Positions 1 to 7,928 of a DNA stretch of 64,000 nucleotides are shown here, piece by piece. The notes below the pieces were generated by a model. The model was not told the origin of the DNA. It did no database searches and saw only the letters and a program-made list of their open reading frames with translations. Every line of letters begins with the position of its first letter. The stretch's first letter is position 1. Source of the stretch: Fimbriimonadaceae bacterium (lineage in GTDB: Bacteria > Armatimonadota > Fimbriimonadia > Fimbriimonadales > Fimbriimonadaceae); assembly GCA_019694835.1 (NCBI GenBank), contig JAIBBE010000008.1:1-64000 (forward strand). Reading direction: 5' to 3'. The position numbers and the translations under genes are program-made.

Positions 1-95
1 AGCATCATGCGGTTGATGAACCGCTGCATCATCTCGCTTCCGTAAACCGGATCGGGAAGGACAATTCTCTTAGCTGCTGGACCTTTTCGTGGCAT
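1..95 (-). CDS. rpsG: 30S ribosomal protein S7, N-terminal part
   Basis: This is the first 31 codons of S7, cut by the window edge. S7 nucleates assembly of the 16S rRNA 3' major domain. The reading starts [16 protein letters not shown] and continues [15 protein letters not shown], which matches the conserved S7 N-terminus. It starts 15 nt after the rpsL stop in the usual rpsL-rpsG order, so it belongs to the str operon; fusA and tuf would be expected beyond the edge. Regulation would follow the rpsL promoter and leader. Confidence 0.93.
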   Translation of the reverse strand, partial: MPRKGPAAKRIVLPDPVYGSEMMQRFINRMM

Positions 96-110
96 ATTTC
101 TGTGCGTTCC

Positions 111-497
111 TTACTTCTTGGCGGCGGCCTTCGGTCGCTTGGTGCCGTACTTGCTGCGACCCTGCTTGCGGTTGTCGGTACCGGAGGTCTGCTGGGTACC
201 GCGAACGATGTGATAGCGAACGCCGGGGAGGTCCTTCACACGACCACCGCGGACGAGCACGACCGAGTGCTCCTGCAAGTTGTGCTTCTCGCCCGGAATG
301 TAGGCCGTGACCTCGATCCCGTTCGTAAGGCGAACACGAGCGACCTTGCGCATCGCCGAGTTCGGCTTCTTCGGGGTCATGGTGCGGACGATGGTGCAGA
401 CGCCCCGCTTGAACGGGTTCTGCTTCAGCGCCGGAGACTTGCTCTTGACTTTCGGCGTGTTGCGGCCTTTGCGGACGAGTTGATTTACAGTCGGCAT
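111..497 (-). CDS. rpsL: 30S ribosomal protein S12
   Basis: S12 sits in the decoding centre and controls translational accuracy. The 128-aa product has the normal length and the invariant stretches [11 protein letters not shown] (the lysine altered in streptomycin resistance) and [10 protein letters not shown], which includes the aspartate that is methylthiolated in many bacteria. The basic C-terminal tail RPKAAAKK is typical. The ATG at 497 is the universal MPTVNQL start. It is the first gene of a minus-strand operon with rpsG and is preceded by about 180 nt of leader containing a hairpin with a T-run. Confidence 0.98.
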   Translation of the reverse strand: MPTVNQLVRKGRNTPKVKSKSPALKQNPFKRGVCTIVRTMTPKKPNSAMRKVARVRLTNGIEVTAYIPGEKHNLQEHSVVLVRGGRVKDLPGVRYHIVRGTQQTSGTDNRKQGRSKYGTKRPKAAAKK

Positions 498-545
498 TCA
501 ATCCTCAAATTCGAATCTTCGGCCAGGCGGCTTCCGTCCATACGG

Positions 546-577
546 AAAAGCCCCGTGCGGCAACAACGCAGGGGGCT
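546..577 (-). terminator. Attenuator-like hairpin in the rpsL leader
   Basis: On the minus strand an 11-nt arm at 577-567 pairs with 559-549 with one mismatch (7-nt loop) and is followed by TTTT. It lies about 50 nt before the rpsL start and about 100 nt after the predicted transcription start, so it has the shape of an intrinsic terminator placed inside a leader. It could be an attenuator of the str operon or simply a stabilising hairpin. Confidence 0.5.
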
Positions 578-683
578 CTCGAAACAAACCTTATCTAGAC
601 TTTTGACGTCCGAGCGGAACTCGTTTCGCCTCCTTCGCGTTGTTGGTCCGACACGACGCGCTCACGCGCCTATGCCGAGAGAG

Positions 684-713
684 ATTATAGACTCTCCGTG
701 CCGAGGCTGTCAA
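684..713 (-). promoter_or_regulatory. sigma70-type promoter of rpsL-rpsG
   Basis: Reading the minus strand, TTGACA (713-708) is separated by 18 nt from TATAAT (689-684). Both boxes are perfect consensus. The predicted start near 677 gives an rpsL leader of about 180 nt. The rest of the gap 498-771 holds the leader hairpin and no further gene. Confidence 0.85.
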
Positions 714-771
714 GATGCGGGCACGGCAGGTTCGGGGTGGCCAGAGCGGATGCCCGCTCCGGCCACCGTGC

Positions 772-3700
772 TCAGCGCACTTTCCCCATCAGTACTTCGA
801 TGGCCTTCTCCAATTGCGGATCGCGACCGGCGAGATAGTCTTCGGCAGACCAGCCGACCTTAACGTCGGGCTGCTGACCCATGTTCTCCAGCGGAGTGCC
901 GTCCAACCGATAAACGCCCGAACCCGGCATACGGCAGCTCGTACCGTCAACCAGATCGAAACCGCCAGTCCATATCACGTAACCAGGTGTCGGCATGCCG
1001 ACCAGAGTCGCCAGCTTACGGTTCTTCATGGCGTACGGAAACATTTCGGCGTTGCTGAAGCTGGATTCGGCGTGCATGACCACCGTCGGCAGCGCCCAGG
1101 TCTGTCCCGGGGCCAAAAGCGGCTCGCGGTCTCGATCCTGGTAGTAGCTGTGGGGCATGCGCTCGATCATGTCGATCAGTCGGTCGCTGATGTTGCCGCC
1201 GCCGTTGTCGCGCACGTCGATGATGACGCCCTTCTTGCCTTGGGTCTGCTGCCAGAACTGTCGCATAAAGAGTTCCAGGTTGCCGCCACCCATTCCCGCG
1301 ATGTGGACGTAGGTCAGCTTGCCGCCCGATTTCTCCTCAACCATCTTGCGGCGGGCATCGATGCGATTGAGGTATCCGATCTGACTCCACTCCCCTGGAC
1401 TCACCGCCCGGTACTTGACGGTGCGGGCACCCTCTTTGCTGGCCGTCTTATTGACAAGCAGAGTCAGATCGCGACCGCCCTGATCGTTGAGCACGTCTTT
1501 CCACAGGTTCTCGTCGGCCACCACGTCCTTGCCGTTGATCGCCATGACGTACTCGCCAGCACTCAGTTTCGTCTTGGCATAGCTGCCCGGGCTTCGCTCG
1601 GGGACCTCCTTGATCCGAATTCCGGGGCCGGAATACGAGTAGTCAATCAGAAAGCCGGGGTGGGTGCTCGACGAGCCACCTGGGTTGCCTGGGCCGGGGC
1701 CGACTTCGCTGTGCGAAGATTCCAGCTCTCCGACCATCTGGTTGAGCACAATCGCCATTTCGTTTCGGTGGCCGATTGAGGACAGCAACGGTTCGTAGCG
1801 TGAACGGATCTTCGCCCAATCACGGCCATGCATGTTGGAATCGTAGAAGCCGTGCGCGTAGGCTCGATAGAACTGGGCGAACGCGGCCTTGCGGACCTTG
1901 CGTAGGTCCGCAACCCACTCCGCCCGGAACCCAATCGGCGTGATCGGGAAGTTCGGGGCCCGAAGGTTCATCGTATTGAGGGCGCCGTTCCGAATGAAAA
2001 CCAGCGAGTTGTTGTCGGTCGAGAATTCAAAGCCGCCGATTCCGCCGCCAGCCGTCAAGCGCCGCAGGTTCTCGCCGTTGTAGTCGGCTTTCCAAATGTC
2101 GCCTTCACTTTGGAAGAAGACTTCGCCGGTGGTAATGTCGAACCGCAATGATCCGGCGGGAGCCTGGGTGAGAATTCGCCGGGCGCGCAGATCGATATCC
2201 TGGAAGTCGATCTCGGTCTTAACCGGGCCAGTGGGCTTCTCGAATTTAAGCTCGAACTCTGTTTCGCGAGCGTCCTCACGGCGCAGGGGGATGGCGTAGA
2301 GTCCATCGCCGTTTCGGCTGCTGCGGAAGAACAGGTAGCGCCCGTCGGGAGAGAATCGAGGCTGGATGTGGACTGAATTGAGCTTGGTGACGTTTACCGT
2401 CTGCTTAGACTGCGTGTCGAAGACGAGAATGTTGATTCCCGACTCCCAGAAGTAATAGCCGCTGCGGTCGAGCGCCTCGCTGTAGGCGACGTATCGCATG
2501 TCGGGCGACCAAGAATAATCTGGGTCCGAGCCCGTTTCGTTTTGACCGGGTCGAGCGAGGACCTTGGTTGGATCGCCGCCGTCGAGGGATACGGTGTACA
2601 GTCCACCGTCCAATCCTGCCCGCCAGAAGGAAAGGGATTTGCCGTCCGGGGTCAGACGAACTCCAAAGATGTCATCTGTAAAGGGCGTGATCGTTTTGGT
2701 CTGCAGACTCTCGGTGTCCAGCGAATACAGGCGAGCGTTTCCATCGCGATCGGATTGAAAGAAGACCGTTTTCCCGTTTGGATGCCAAATCGGGTCACTG
2801 TCGAGGCCTTCCCAGTTCGTAAGCTGCTTGGCGTCGTCCGCATTCGGGCCCTTCGCTTTCTTGGTGGGGACGAGCCAAAGGTCGCTGCCGATGGTGAATA
2901 CGACTTGATCGCCCTTCGGGCTCAAAGCGATGCCGTTCGCGCCCGTCGTGGCGACTTGGCGCTGCTCGTAAGTCATCTTGTCGTCGATGGTCGCAACGAC
3001 TTCGACCTTCTCGGGCGATCCGCCCGGCTTGAGCGTGTAGATTTGGCCGTCGACATCAAAGGCGCAGAGGCCGCTCTTCTTAGCGACGGTCAAGTACCGG
3101 ACGGCACCTCCGACGAACTGTGTTAGCCGTTTCGCTTTGCCGTCGGCGCTGACTTCGTAGAGGTTCGGTGTTCGGGCCGGGCTGTCGACGTACTTGGCCA
3201 GCTTCTCCCCCAAGTTATGGCTGCTTGGGGTGATTTCGCTCACCGTCACCGTGTAGATCTTCCCGTCCGGCCCCGGTCTTGTCCACAGATTCTGCAGTTC
3301 GTTGCTCCGAACGACCGAGCGCTTGCCGGTCGCAGGATCGAATGTCCAAATCTGGGCGGCAGCCGAGCCGTGGTAGCGCTGGCGGTAGGGATTGAAATCG
3401 AACCGCTGGTAGATCAGGCGTTTGCCGTCGGCGGACACCTGGGGACGCCGCAAGGCGATCTTGTCGGCAAGCCAAATCTTCGTGCGGGTTGTTTCAACGT
3501 CGACGGAGTAGATCGCGTTTTCGAAGCCGTCTCTGGAAGCGTTAAAGAGAATCGCCTTGCCGTCGGCCGTCCAATCTGCCGGCACCTCGTTGCCTGAATG
3601 CCAGGTCAAGCGGCGCGTCGGTCCGCCGTCGGCCAGCACGACGAAGATGTCGTTGTTGCCGGTTCGATTGCTATTGAACGCGATCCACTTGCCGTCGGGC

Positions 3701-3924
3701 GACCACACCGGGTTGTCGTCCATCTCGATGTGATTGGTGACGGGAATTGCACGGCCACCCCCGCTCGGCGCGATCCAGATGTCGCCCTGGTAGCTGAAGG
3801 CCAGTCGCGTACCGTCTGGACTCAATGCTAGATTACGGGCGCCAAGAAGCGGTTCGGCCGAAGAGAATGCCGCCGCGACAAAGACCGACGAGAGCGCTAA
3901 CGCGCGCCAGGAAGCTTGAGCCAT
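772..3924 (-). CDS. Secreted Tricorn-type S41 protease
   Basis: A 1050-aa exported protease that would degrade oligopeptides. A signal peptide occupies about residues 1-23 (hydrophobic ALALSSVFVAAAFSS). Residues about 30-660 are WD40-like PD40 beta-propeller repeats with recurrent SPDGK and DIW motifs. A PDZ domain follows (about 745-830) and a C-terminal S41 domain with the SFSNAE nucleophile motif near residue 956 and DVRDNGGGN upstream. This order (propellers, PDZ, S41) is that of archaeal Tricorn and its bacterial homologues; an export signal implies envelope rather than cytosolic work. The ATG at 3924 has no Shine-Dalgarno but a TAACGT box 6 nt upstream, so a leaderless mRNA is likely. 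It stands alone as a transcription unit. Confidence 0.93.
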   Translation of the reverse strand: MAQASWRALALSSVFVAAAFSSAEPLLGARNLALSPDGTRLAFSYQGDIWIAPSGGGRAIPVTNHIEMDDNPVWSPDGKWIAFNSNRTGNNDIFVVLADGGPTRRLTWHSGNEVPADWTADGKAILFNASRDGFENAIYSVDVETTRTKIWLADKIALRRPQVSADGKRLIYQRFDFNPYRQRYHGSAAAQIWTFDPATGKRSVVRSNELQNLWTRPGPDGKIYTVTVSEITPSSHNLGEKLAKYVDSPARTPNLYEVSADGKAKRLTQFVGGAVRYLTVAKKSGLCAFDVDGQIYTLKPGGSPEKVEVVATIDDKMTYEQRQVATTGANGIALSPKGDQVVFTIGSDLWLVPTKKAKGPNADDAKQLTNWEGLDSDPIWHPNGKTVFFQSDRDGNARLYSLDTESLQTKTITPFTDDIFGVRLTPDGKSLSFWRAGLDGGLYTVSLDGGDPTKVLARPGQNETGSDPDYSWSPDMRYVAYSEALDRSGYYFWESGINILVFDTQSKQTVNVTKLNSVHIQPRFSPDGRYLFFRSSRNGDGLYAIPLRREDARETEFELKFEKPTGPVKTEIDFQDIDLRARRILTQAPAGSLRFDITTGEVFFQSEGDIWKADYNGENLRRLTAGGGIGGFEFSTDNNSLVFIRNGALNTMNLRAPNFPITPIGFRAEWVADLRKVRKAAFAQFYRAYAHGFYDSNMHGRDWAKIRSRYEPLLSSIGHRNEMAIVLNQMVGELESSHSEVGPGPGNPGGSSSTHPGFLIDYSYSGPGIRIKEVPERSPGSYAKTKLSAGEYVMAINGKDVVADENLWKDVLNDQGGRDLTLLVNKTASKEGARTVKYRAVSPGEWSQIGYLNRIDARRKMVEEKSGGKLTYVHIAGMGGGNLELFMRQFWQQTQGKKGVIIDVRDNGGGNISDRLIDMIERMPHSYYQDRDREPLLAPGQTWALPTVVMHAESSFSNAEMFPYAMKNRKLATLVGMPTPGYVIWTGGFDLVDGTSCRMPGSGVYRLDGTPLENMGQQPDVKVGWSAEDYLAGRDPQLEKAIEVLMGKVR

Positions 3925-3930
3925 CCTTTT

Positions 3931-3936
3931 ACGTTA
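3931..3936 (-). promoter_or_regulatory. -10 box, leaderless type (Tricorn gene)
   Basis: TAACGT on the minus strand lies exactly 6 nt before the ATG at 3924. No convincing -35 box is visible. It matches the spacing seen at seven other genes here. Confidence 0.5.
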
Positions 3937-3971
3937 CCTTTGAATGGCCGCTGACGTTCCGGTGCGTAACG

Positions 3972-4376
3972 TTAGAAAGCGAAACCGACCTGGTCGGTCT
4001 CCCTTATGAGTTCGCGCACGACTTCAAGGTCGAGATCGGCAAGCTTCTTGACTCTGATGCAGCTCTTGCCAATGTTTGCTTTCGGGAGCCGGTCGCGATA
4101 CCGTTCGGCGACGTATCCACGGTCGTCAGCCGAGCATGAATAGACGGAGAGCGACGCCTTGTTGGAAGCGAGGCCGACGAGGAACCACTCGCCTTCGCAA
4201 GTCTTCCCCTTGTAATGGTAGCGCCCATAGCCAATCATTCCCGAGCAGATATGCGGCTCAAGGTGAGGCACCGTTTCGCGAATGAGGTCATGAAGGGTCT
4301 GAATCTCGCTCCTTCGAGGCTCATCAAGGGATGCGATGTACTCGTCGGGCGTGGCGGCAGTGACGGATCCTCTCAT
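3972..4376 (-). CDS. DUF1801 (YdhG-like) protein
   Basis: A 134-aa cytosolic protein. The TPDEYIASL and RRSEIQTLHDLIRE segment followed by CSGMIGYGRYHY, EWFLVGLAS and the C-terminal IGKSCIRVKKLADLDLEVVRELI is characteristic of DUF1801, a small fold related to frataxin-like iron chaperones of Gram-positives. Its biochemical role is not established. An in-frame GTG at 4385 gives three more residues (137 aa); I prefer the ATG. The gene sits between the Tricorn gene and the dockerin-like pair with its own gap on both sides. The function of this member cannot be stated from sequence. Confidence 0.85.
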   Translation of the reverse strand: MRGSVTAATPDEYIASLDEPRRSEIQTLHDLIRETVPHLEPHICSGMIGYGRYHYKGKTCEGEWFLVGLASNKASLSVYSCSADDRGYVAERYRDRLPKANIGKSCIRVKKLADLDLEVVRELIRETDQVGFAF

Positions 4377-4410
4377 AGAACTCACTACCTGGGATTTGGC
4401 ACCAGGCGTT

Positions 4411-4447
4411 GCGAAAAGAAGAACCCCTTGCCGGTGGCAAGGGGTTC
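4411..4447 (-). terminator. Intrinsic terminator of the downstream dockerin-like gene
   Basis: A perfect 12-bp stem (GAACCCCTTGCC at 4421-4432 with 4436-4447, loop GGT) is followed on the minus strand by TTCTTTTCGC. It lies about 40 nt after the stop at 4486. Confidence 0.9.
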
Positions 4448-4485
4448 GGACTGCCTCAAGGTGGGAGAGGCAGTTCTGAGAGAGA

Positions 4486-5916
4486 CTAGTCTCCTGACAA
4501 GCCGTAGTTGGCCGAGAGGATGGCGTAGTCCGCGATGTCGCAGCAAGTGTCGCCGTTCAGGTCCGATCGGCTGTCGAAGCCAGCATCGGGGAAGCAGCTG
4601 TTGTACGAGCCGGAGATGATGGCGTAGTCGCTAATACCGACTTCGTTGTCATCGTCGCAGTCGCCGTTGATGAGGTTGTAGGACAAGCCCGAGATGCCCG
4701 TTGCCGTCACGGTCTGGCCCGTCAGAGCCTTGCGAAGGAACTGAGCGTGCTTGCACGTGATGTCGTAGGTGCCTGGAGTAACCGCACCCGGAGTTGGGAA
4801 CGAGAAGTTGCCCGAGCCATCGATGGTGGTGACCACGGTGGCAACCGGAACGCCCATGTCCAGGATTTCAACAGTCACGCTCTGGCCGGCCCAAACCATC
4901 GGGTCGAGGTCGGTGAGGTTGACGTTGCCGCTGATGCTGCTGGACGATCCACCCATGTTGGTGCGGATATTCAGTACGACATCACCAGTGTGGCCGTTCG
5001 TTGGGTTCACTGTCCACCCAGTTGAACCGAAGGCACAAGGCCATCCGGCAACCGCAAGATAATAAGTTCCGGGTGCCAGCTCGCCATCGCGTCCGTCGTA
5101 ATTCAATCCTGTATATCCAAGGTTGCCCCGATCCCCCGCACTCGCACCAAAAGTCAGCTGCGAGAGGAAGTCAGAGCCGTCGTCATCGTCCGCCATGACC
5201 AAGTCACCGGTGCTGGTGTAAACCCCGATGTACGTGTCGTTCGTGAAGGTGCCCCCAAGGAAGGTCGATGTACCCTCGGTGTCAATGTCAACGTACTTGC
5301 CGGTGCCATTTGTGTCCTCGGGAACGACGAACTTGTACCAGACGACGAGCGGGGCGGTCGGATGATTATCCGTTCGCGAAATGCCCGAACTGTTGAGCGT
5401 TCCGAGGTCGATCGCGCTCGGCGCACCTGGGACTTCGTCGGTGAGCGTGAACGTGATATTCATCGTACAGTCTGCGACGCCACCGGTGGGGGTGTCGTCG
5501 AAGGTGTTGATGTAGTAGAAATTCCAAGTTCCCCCACCGAATGGTGCGGCTGCTCCCATCGCCAAGAAGAACTCGCCACTGAACGTGAGGGTTCCCGTGT
5601 ACCCGGTCGTAGTCGTTGGCTGTAGGTCCACGAACCGGCCGTCCGGATACTTGACGCGGACTCGACTCTCGGAGCCAAAGTCGGCGGTCGTGCCGTTAAT
5701 CTCAGTTACGTCGCCTGAGAAACGGATCTTGCCGAGGTTGTAGCCACCCACGGTGAAAACGTTCGTGCGCAATGAACCGGACTCGATGTTGGCTAGAGTG
5801 GTCTGAACCGGCTCCCAGTTGTTGAACGTCACCGACTCTTTGTCAACGGCAGCGGCGAAGCAAGACAAACCTAGCGCAACCACGCCGAGCGCGTTGCGAA
5901 AAAGCTTATTAAGCAT
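4486..5916 (-). CDS. Secreted protein with dockerin-like C-terminus (paralogue 2)
   Basis: A 476-aa exported protein of unknown activity. A signal peptide (LGVVALGLSCFAAA) is followed by a repeated beta-rich N-terminal module (VFTVGGYNLGKIRF, PDGRFVDL, AAPFGGGTW), a central pre-peptidase-like beta domain (GKYVDIDTEGT, DDDDGSDFLSQL), a carboxypeptidase-regulatory-like segment, and two C-terminal Ca-binding loops (GDCDDDNEVGISDYAI and GDTCCDIADYAILSANYG) typical of type I dockerin-like repeats. The start is fixed at 5916 by GGAGGA 7-8 nt upstream; the farther ATG at 5931 would lie on top of that site. It is a close paralogue of the gene at 6084-7532. No cohesin is seen here, so surface anchoring is a guess. 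Confidence 0.85.
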   Translation of the reverse strand: MLNKLFRNALGVVALGLSCFAAAVDKESVTFNNWEPVQTTLANIESGSLRTNVFTVGGYNLGKIRFSGDVTEINGTTADFGSESRVRVKYPDGRFVDLQPTTTTGYTGTLTFSGEFFLAMGAAAPFGGGTWNFYYINTFDDTPTGGVADCTMNITFTLTDEVPGAPSAIDLGTLNSSGISRTDNHPTAPLVVWYKFVVPEDTNGTGKYVDIDTEGTSTFLGGTFTNDTYIGVYTSTGDLVMADDDDGSDFLSQLTFGASAGDRGNLGYTGLNYDGRDGELAPGTYYLAVAGWPCAFGSTGWTVNPTNGHTGDVVLNIRTNMGGSSSSISGNVNLTDLDPMVWAGQSVTVEILDMGVPVATVVTTIDGSGNFSFPTPGAVTPGTYDITCKHAQFLRKALTGQTVTATGISGLSYNLINGDCDDDNEVGISDYAIISGSYNSCFPDAGFDSRSDLNGDTCCDIADYAILSANYGLSGD

Positions 5917-6030
5917 AAGCGGATCCTCCATTTAGAAATATTTCCCGACGTAAAAAGCCCGTCGAGACGGCTCTCCCAATCACTGGCTTAAGGATATCAC
6001 ATGTAGGGGGATTTGAAGCGAAAGTCAGGC

Positions 6031-6068
6031 AAAAAAAGACGGAGGCCAGCATTTCTGCTGGCCTCCGT
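6031..6068 (-). terminator. Intrinsic terminator between the two dockerin-like genes
   Basis: A perfect 13-bp stem (6039-6051 with 6056-6068, 4-nt loop) is followed on the minus strand by CTTTTTTT. It ends the 6084-7532 transcript, so the two paralogues are separate transcription units. Confidence 0.95.
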
Positions 6069-6083
6069 TCCGGGATACTTGCG

Positions 6084-7532
6084 CTAGTCGTCGCCCAGGA
6101 GGCCGTAGTTGGCCGAGAGGATCGCGTAATCGGCGATGTCGACGAAGTCGTCACCGGTGAGATCGGCACGCGCATCGTAGCCGGAGTCGCCGACGCCCTT
6201 GTTGTACGATCCGGACAGAATCGCGTAATCGCCGATCGAGACCTCGTTATCATCGTCCGAGTCGCCATTGATGAGGCTTAGGTCGAGCCCGGTCGCCCCG
6301 GTCGCCGAAAGGGCTTGGTTGCCCAAGAGCTTCCGAAGGTGCTTGGCATGTTTGGCCGTCACGTCGTAGTTTCCAGCGGCTAGCGGACTGCCGATCGTGA
6401 ATGAGTAAGCACCACCGCTCCCCAGAGTGACGACCTCGGTGTGAAGCGCAATAGGGTTGCCGACGTTCCGGATTTCGATCGTGACCTGCTGTCCGACTTC
6501 GGTGCCCGGATCACGATCCAAGAGGGTGATAGAGCCGCTGATTTCCTGAATCGAAACGATGACGTTGGTGCGGAAGTTCAGGGTCACGTTGCCGGTTGCC
6601 GTAGAGGTCGTGGTCGCTCCAAAAGCGCTCGAGAAGATCGCGTTGAATCCGGTGGCGCATACATAGTAGACCCCGGCAGACAGTTCGCCGTCGCGGCCGT
6701 CGCGCAAAGCGCTCAGAGTATTGGATCCCGTGACCAGCCGATCTCGGGCCGTCGCGCCGGGGCCGAAGGAGAGCTGACTCAATCCGGTCGAGCCATCGTC
6801 GTCATCATTTGCCACCAAGGTTCCCGTGTCGTCGTAGAGCGCAATCTCGGTGTCATTGGAGCCGAATGCGGTCGTATCTTCCGTATCGATATCGAGGTAC
6901 TTCGTCCCGATTACGGCTTCGGGGATGACGATTCGGTACCACTTGATGTTTCCCGACCCATGAGCTGTCGTTTGGATGAGAGAGGGGGTCGGATCGGTCT
7001 GACCCGTGTTGTTGAGGGTTCCCAGATTCACAGAGGCGGGTGGCGAAGGCGGAGTTTCGTCCGAGAGAGTAAAAGTGACGGTACATTGGGCATCTGCCAC
7101 GCCCCCTGTTGGGGCATCATCGATCGTGTTGATGTACCGGAATTCCCAGGTGCCTCCGCCAAAGGGTGCCGCAGCGCCATAGGCGAGGAAGAAACTCGTG
7201 TTGATAGCTAGCGGTGCCCCGTAGCCACCAGTCGGCGAGAGGACAACGTCCTTGAACCGTCCGTCCGGATAGGTGACGCGTATCTTGTTCTCGTTCGCGA
7301 AGTCGCCGATCGTGCCGTTGATTTCTTCCAGCGTCCCGGTCACTTTGACCTTGCCCAGGTTGTATCCGCCGACGGTGAATACATGGGTATTGAGCGTACC
7401 CAGACCGAAATTCGTGGTCTGGACCGGTTGAATATTGGTAAAAGTCACCGAGTCGAAATCGGTCGCGGACGCGACTCCTGTGAGGGCCCATGTCGTTGCG
7501 GCGACCATCAGGCCTGCTAGTTTCATCTTCAA
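6084..7532 (-). CDS. Secreted protein with dockerin-like C-terminus (paralogue 1)
   Basis: A 482-aa exported protein, same architecture as its neighbour: signal peptide (LAGLMVAATTWALTGVASA), VFTVGGYNLGKVKV module, AAPFGGGTW, the TKYLDIDTEDT and DDDDGSTGLSQL beta domain, and a C-terminal pair of Ca-binding loops (GDSDDDNEVSIGDYAILSGSY and GDDFVDIADYAILSANYG). Start choice: AAAGGAGGA is 8 nt before a TTG at 7532 and 14 nt before the ATG at 7526, so I favour the TTG; the ATG would shorten it by two residues. The track of in-frame codons back to 7628 lies upstream of the Shine-Dalgarno and is not coding. A candidate structured RNA with its own terminator lies upstream on the same strand. Confidence 0.85.
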   Translation of the reverse strand: MKMKLAGLMVAATTWALTGVASATDFDSVTFTNIQPVQTTNFGLGTLNTHVFTVGGYNLGKVKVTGTLEEINGTIGDFANENKIRVTYPDGRFKDVVLSPTGGYGAPLAINTSFFLAYGAAAPFGGGTWEFRYINTIDDAPTGGVADAQCTVTFTLSDETPPSPPASVNLGTLNNTGQTDPTPSLIQTTAHGSGNIKWYRIVIPEAVIGTKYLDIDTEDTTAFGSNDTEIALYDDTGTLVANDDDDGSTGLSQLSFGPGATARDRLVTGSNTLSALRDGRDGELSAGVYYVCATGFNAIFSSAFGATTTSTATGNVTLNFRTNVIVSIQEISGSITLLDRDPGTEVGQQVTIEIRNVGNPIALHTEVVTLGSGGAYSFTIGSPLAAGNYDVTAKHAKHLRKLLGNQALSATGATGLDLSLINGDSDDDNEVSIGDYAILSGSYNKGVGDSGYDARADLTGDDFVDIADYAILSANYGLLGDD

Positions 7533-7540
7533 AATTTCGT

Positions 7541-7549
7541 TCCTCCTTT
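7541..7549 (-). promoter_or_regulatory. Ribosome binding site that selects a TTG start
   Basis: AAAGGAGGA on the minus strand is 8 nt from TTG (7532-7530) and 14 nt from the first nearby ATG (7526). The strong site at this distance argues for TTG initiation. Confidence 0.6.
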
Positions 7550-7672
7550 GGTAAGCAAGGCCGCCCACGGAGGGACGCGCACTTTCAGTCTCAGCCTCCA
7601 GTTTACACAACCGATTGGGGTCGGCCATTACCGGCTTTTACGCAAGTTCCGGCCCGTGACCCCCAAACAAGA

Positions 7673-7696
7673 GAAAACCCCGGCGAAATGCCGGGG
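7673..7696 (-). terminator. Intrinsic terminator ending a candidate RNA
   Basis: CCCCGGC pairs with GCCGGGG (7690-7696 with 7678-7684, loop ATTTC on the minus strand) and is followed by TTTTCTC. No minus-strand protein gene ends here, so it should terminate a non-coding transcript or attenuate the gene at 7532. Confidence 0.75.
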
Positions 7697-7849
7697 CTTG
7701 CTATTGCCAGGGAGGCGAAGGTTCATCGCAGACCCCCTGTTAGGTCATGGGTCGCTAAAACCCAGGACCTCCCTGGTGCTTACGTTCGTGAATCATTGTT
7801 GTGCACCACCTCCTCTGTCAGAATTTGCCGTTCCCGAAGGACCGACAGA
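7673..7849 (-). ncRNA. Candidate structured RNA, family not recognised
   Basis: The segment has a promoter-like sequence at one end (TTGAAA-17 nt-TAGTCT) and an intrinsic terminator at the other, giving a transcript of about 175 nt with no good ORF. Pairings visible: CTGTC with GACAG near the 5' end; GGTGC with GCACC around a 23-nt loop; a perfect 9-bp stem (7776-7768 with 7715-7707) that encloses a hairpin GGTCnTGGGT/ACCCAnGACC; then the terminator. It could be a free small RNA or a leader attenuator for the dockerin-like gene 140 nt further on. Size resembles 6S RNA but the two ends do not pair, so I do not call that family. Confidence 0.45.
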
Positions 7850-7854
7850 TAGTA

Positions 7855-7883
7855 AGACTACACCATTTGCCTGTTCGTTTCAA
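7855..7883 (-). promoter_or_regulatory. Promoter-like sequence before the candidate RNA
   Basis: TTGAAA (7883-7878) and TAGTCT (7860-7855) are 17 nt apart on the minus strand. Confidence 0.5.
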
Positions 7884-7916
7884 GGTCTGGGAGGAAAGAT
7901 AGGTCTTTTGGGCGTG

Positions 7917-7922
7917 TAGAAT
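7917..7922 (+). promoter_or_regulatory. -10 box, leaderless type (M61 peptidase)
   Basis: TAGAAT followed by six bases and the ATG at 7929. There is no Shine-Dalgarno in those six bases. Confidence 0.55.
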
Positions 7923-7928
7923 GCCCCC

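Noticed and set aside
102..863. 253-aa plus-strand ORF over rpsL and its promoter
   Set aside because: rpsL is certain on the other strand.
4486..7532. Cellulosome scaffold or enzyme
   Set aside because: No cohesin or catalytic domain; dockerin-like tails alone are common in non-cellulosomal bacteria.
7673..7849. 6S RNA assignment for the candidate RNA
   Set aside because: The 5' and 3' ends do not form the long closing stem and no central bubble is clear.
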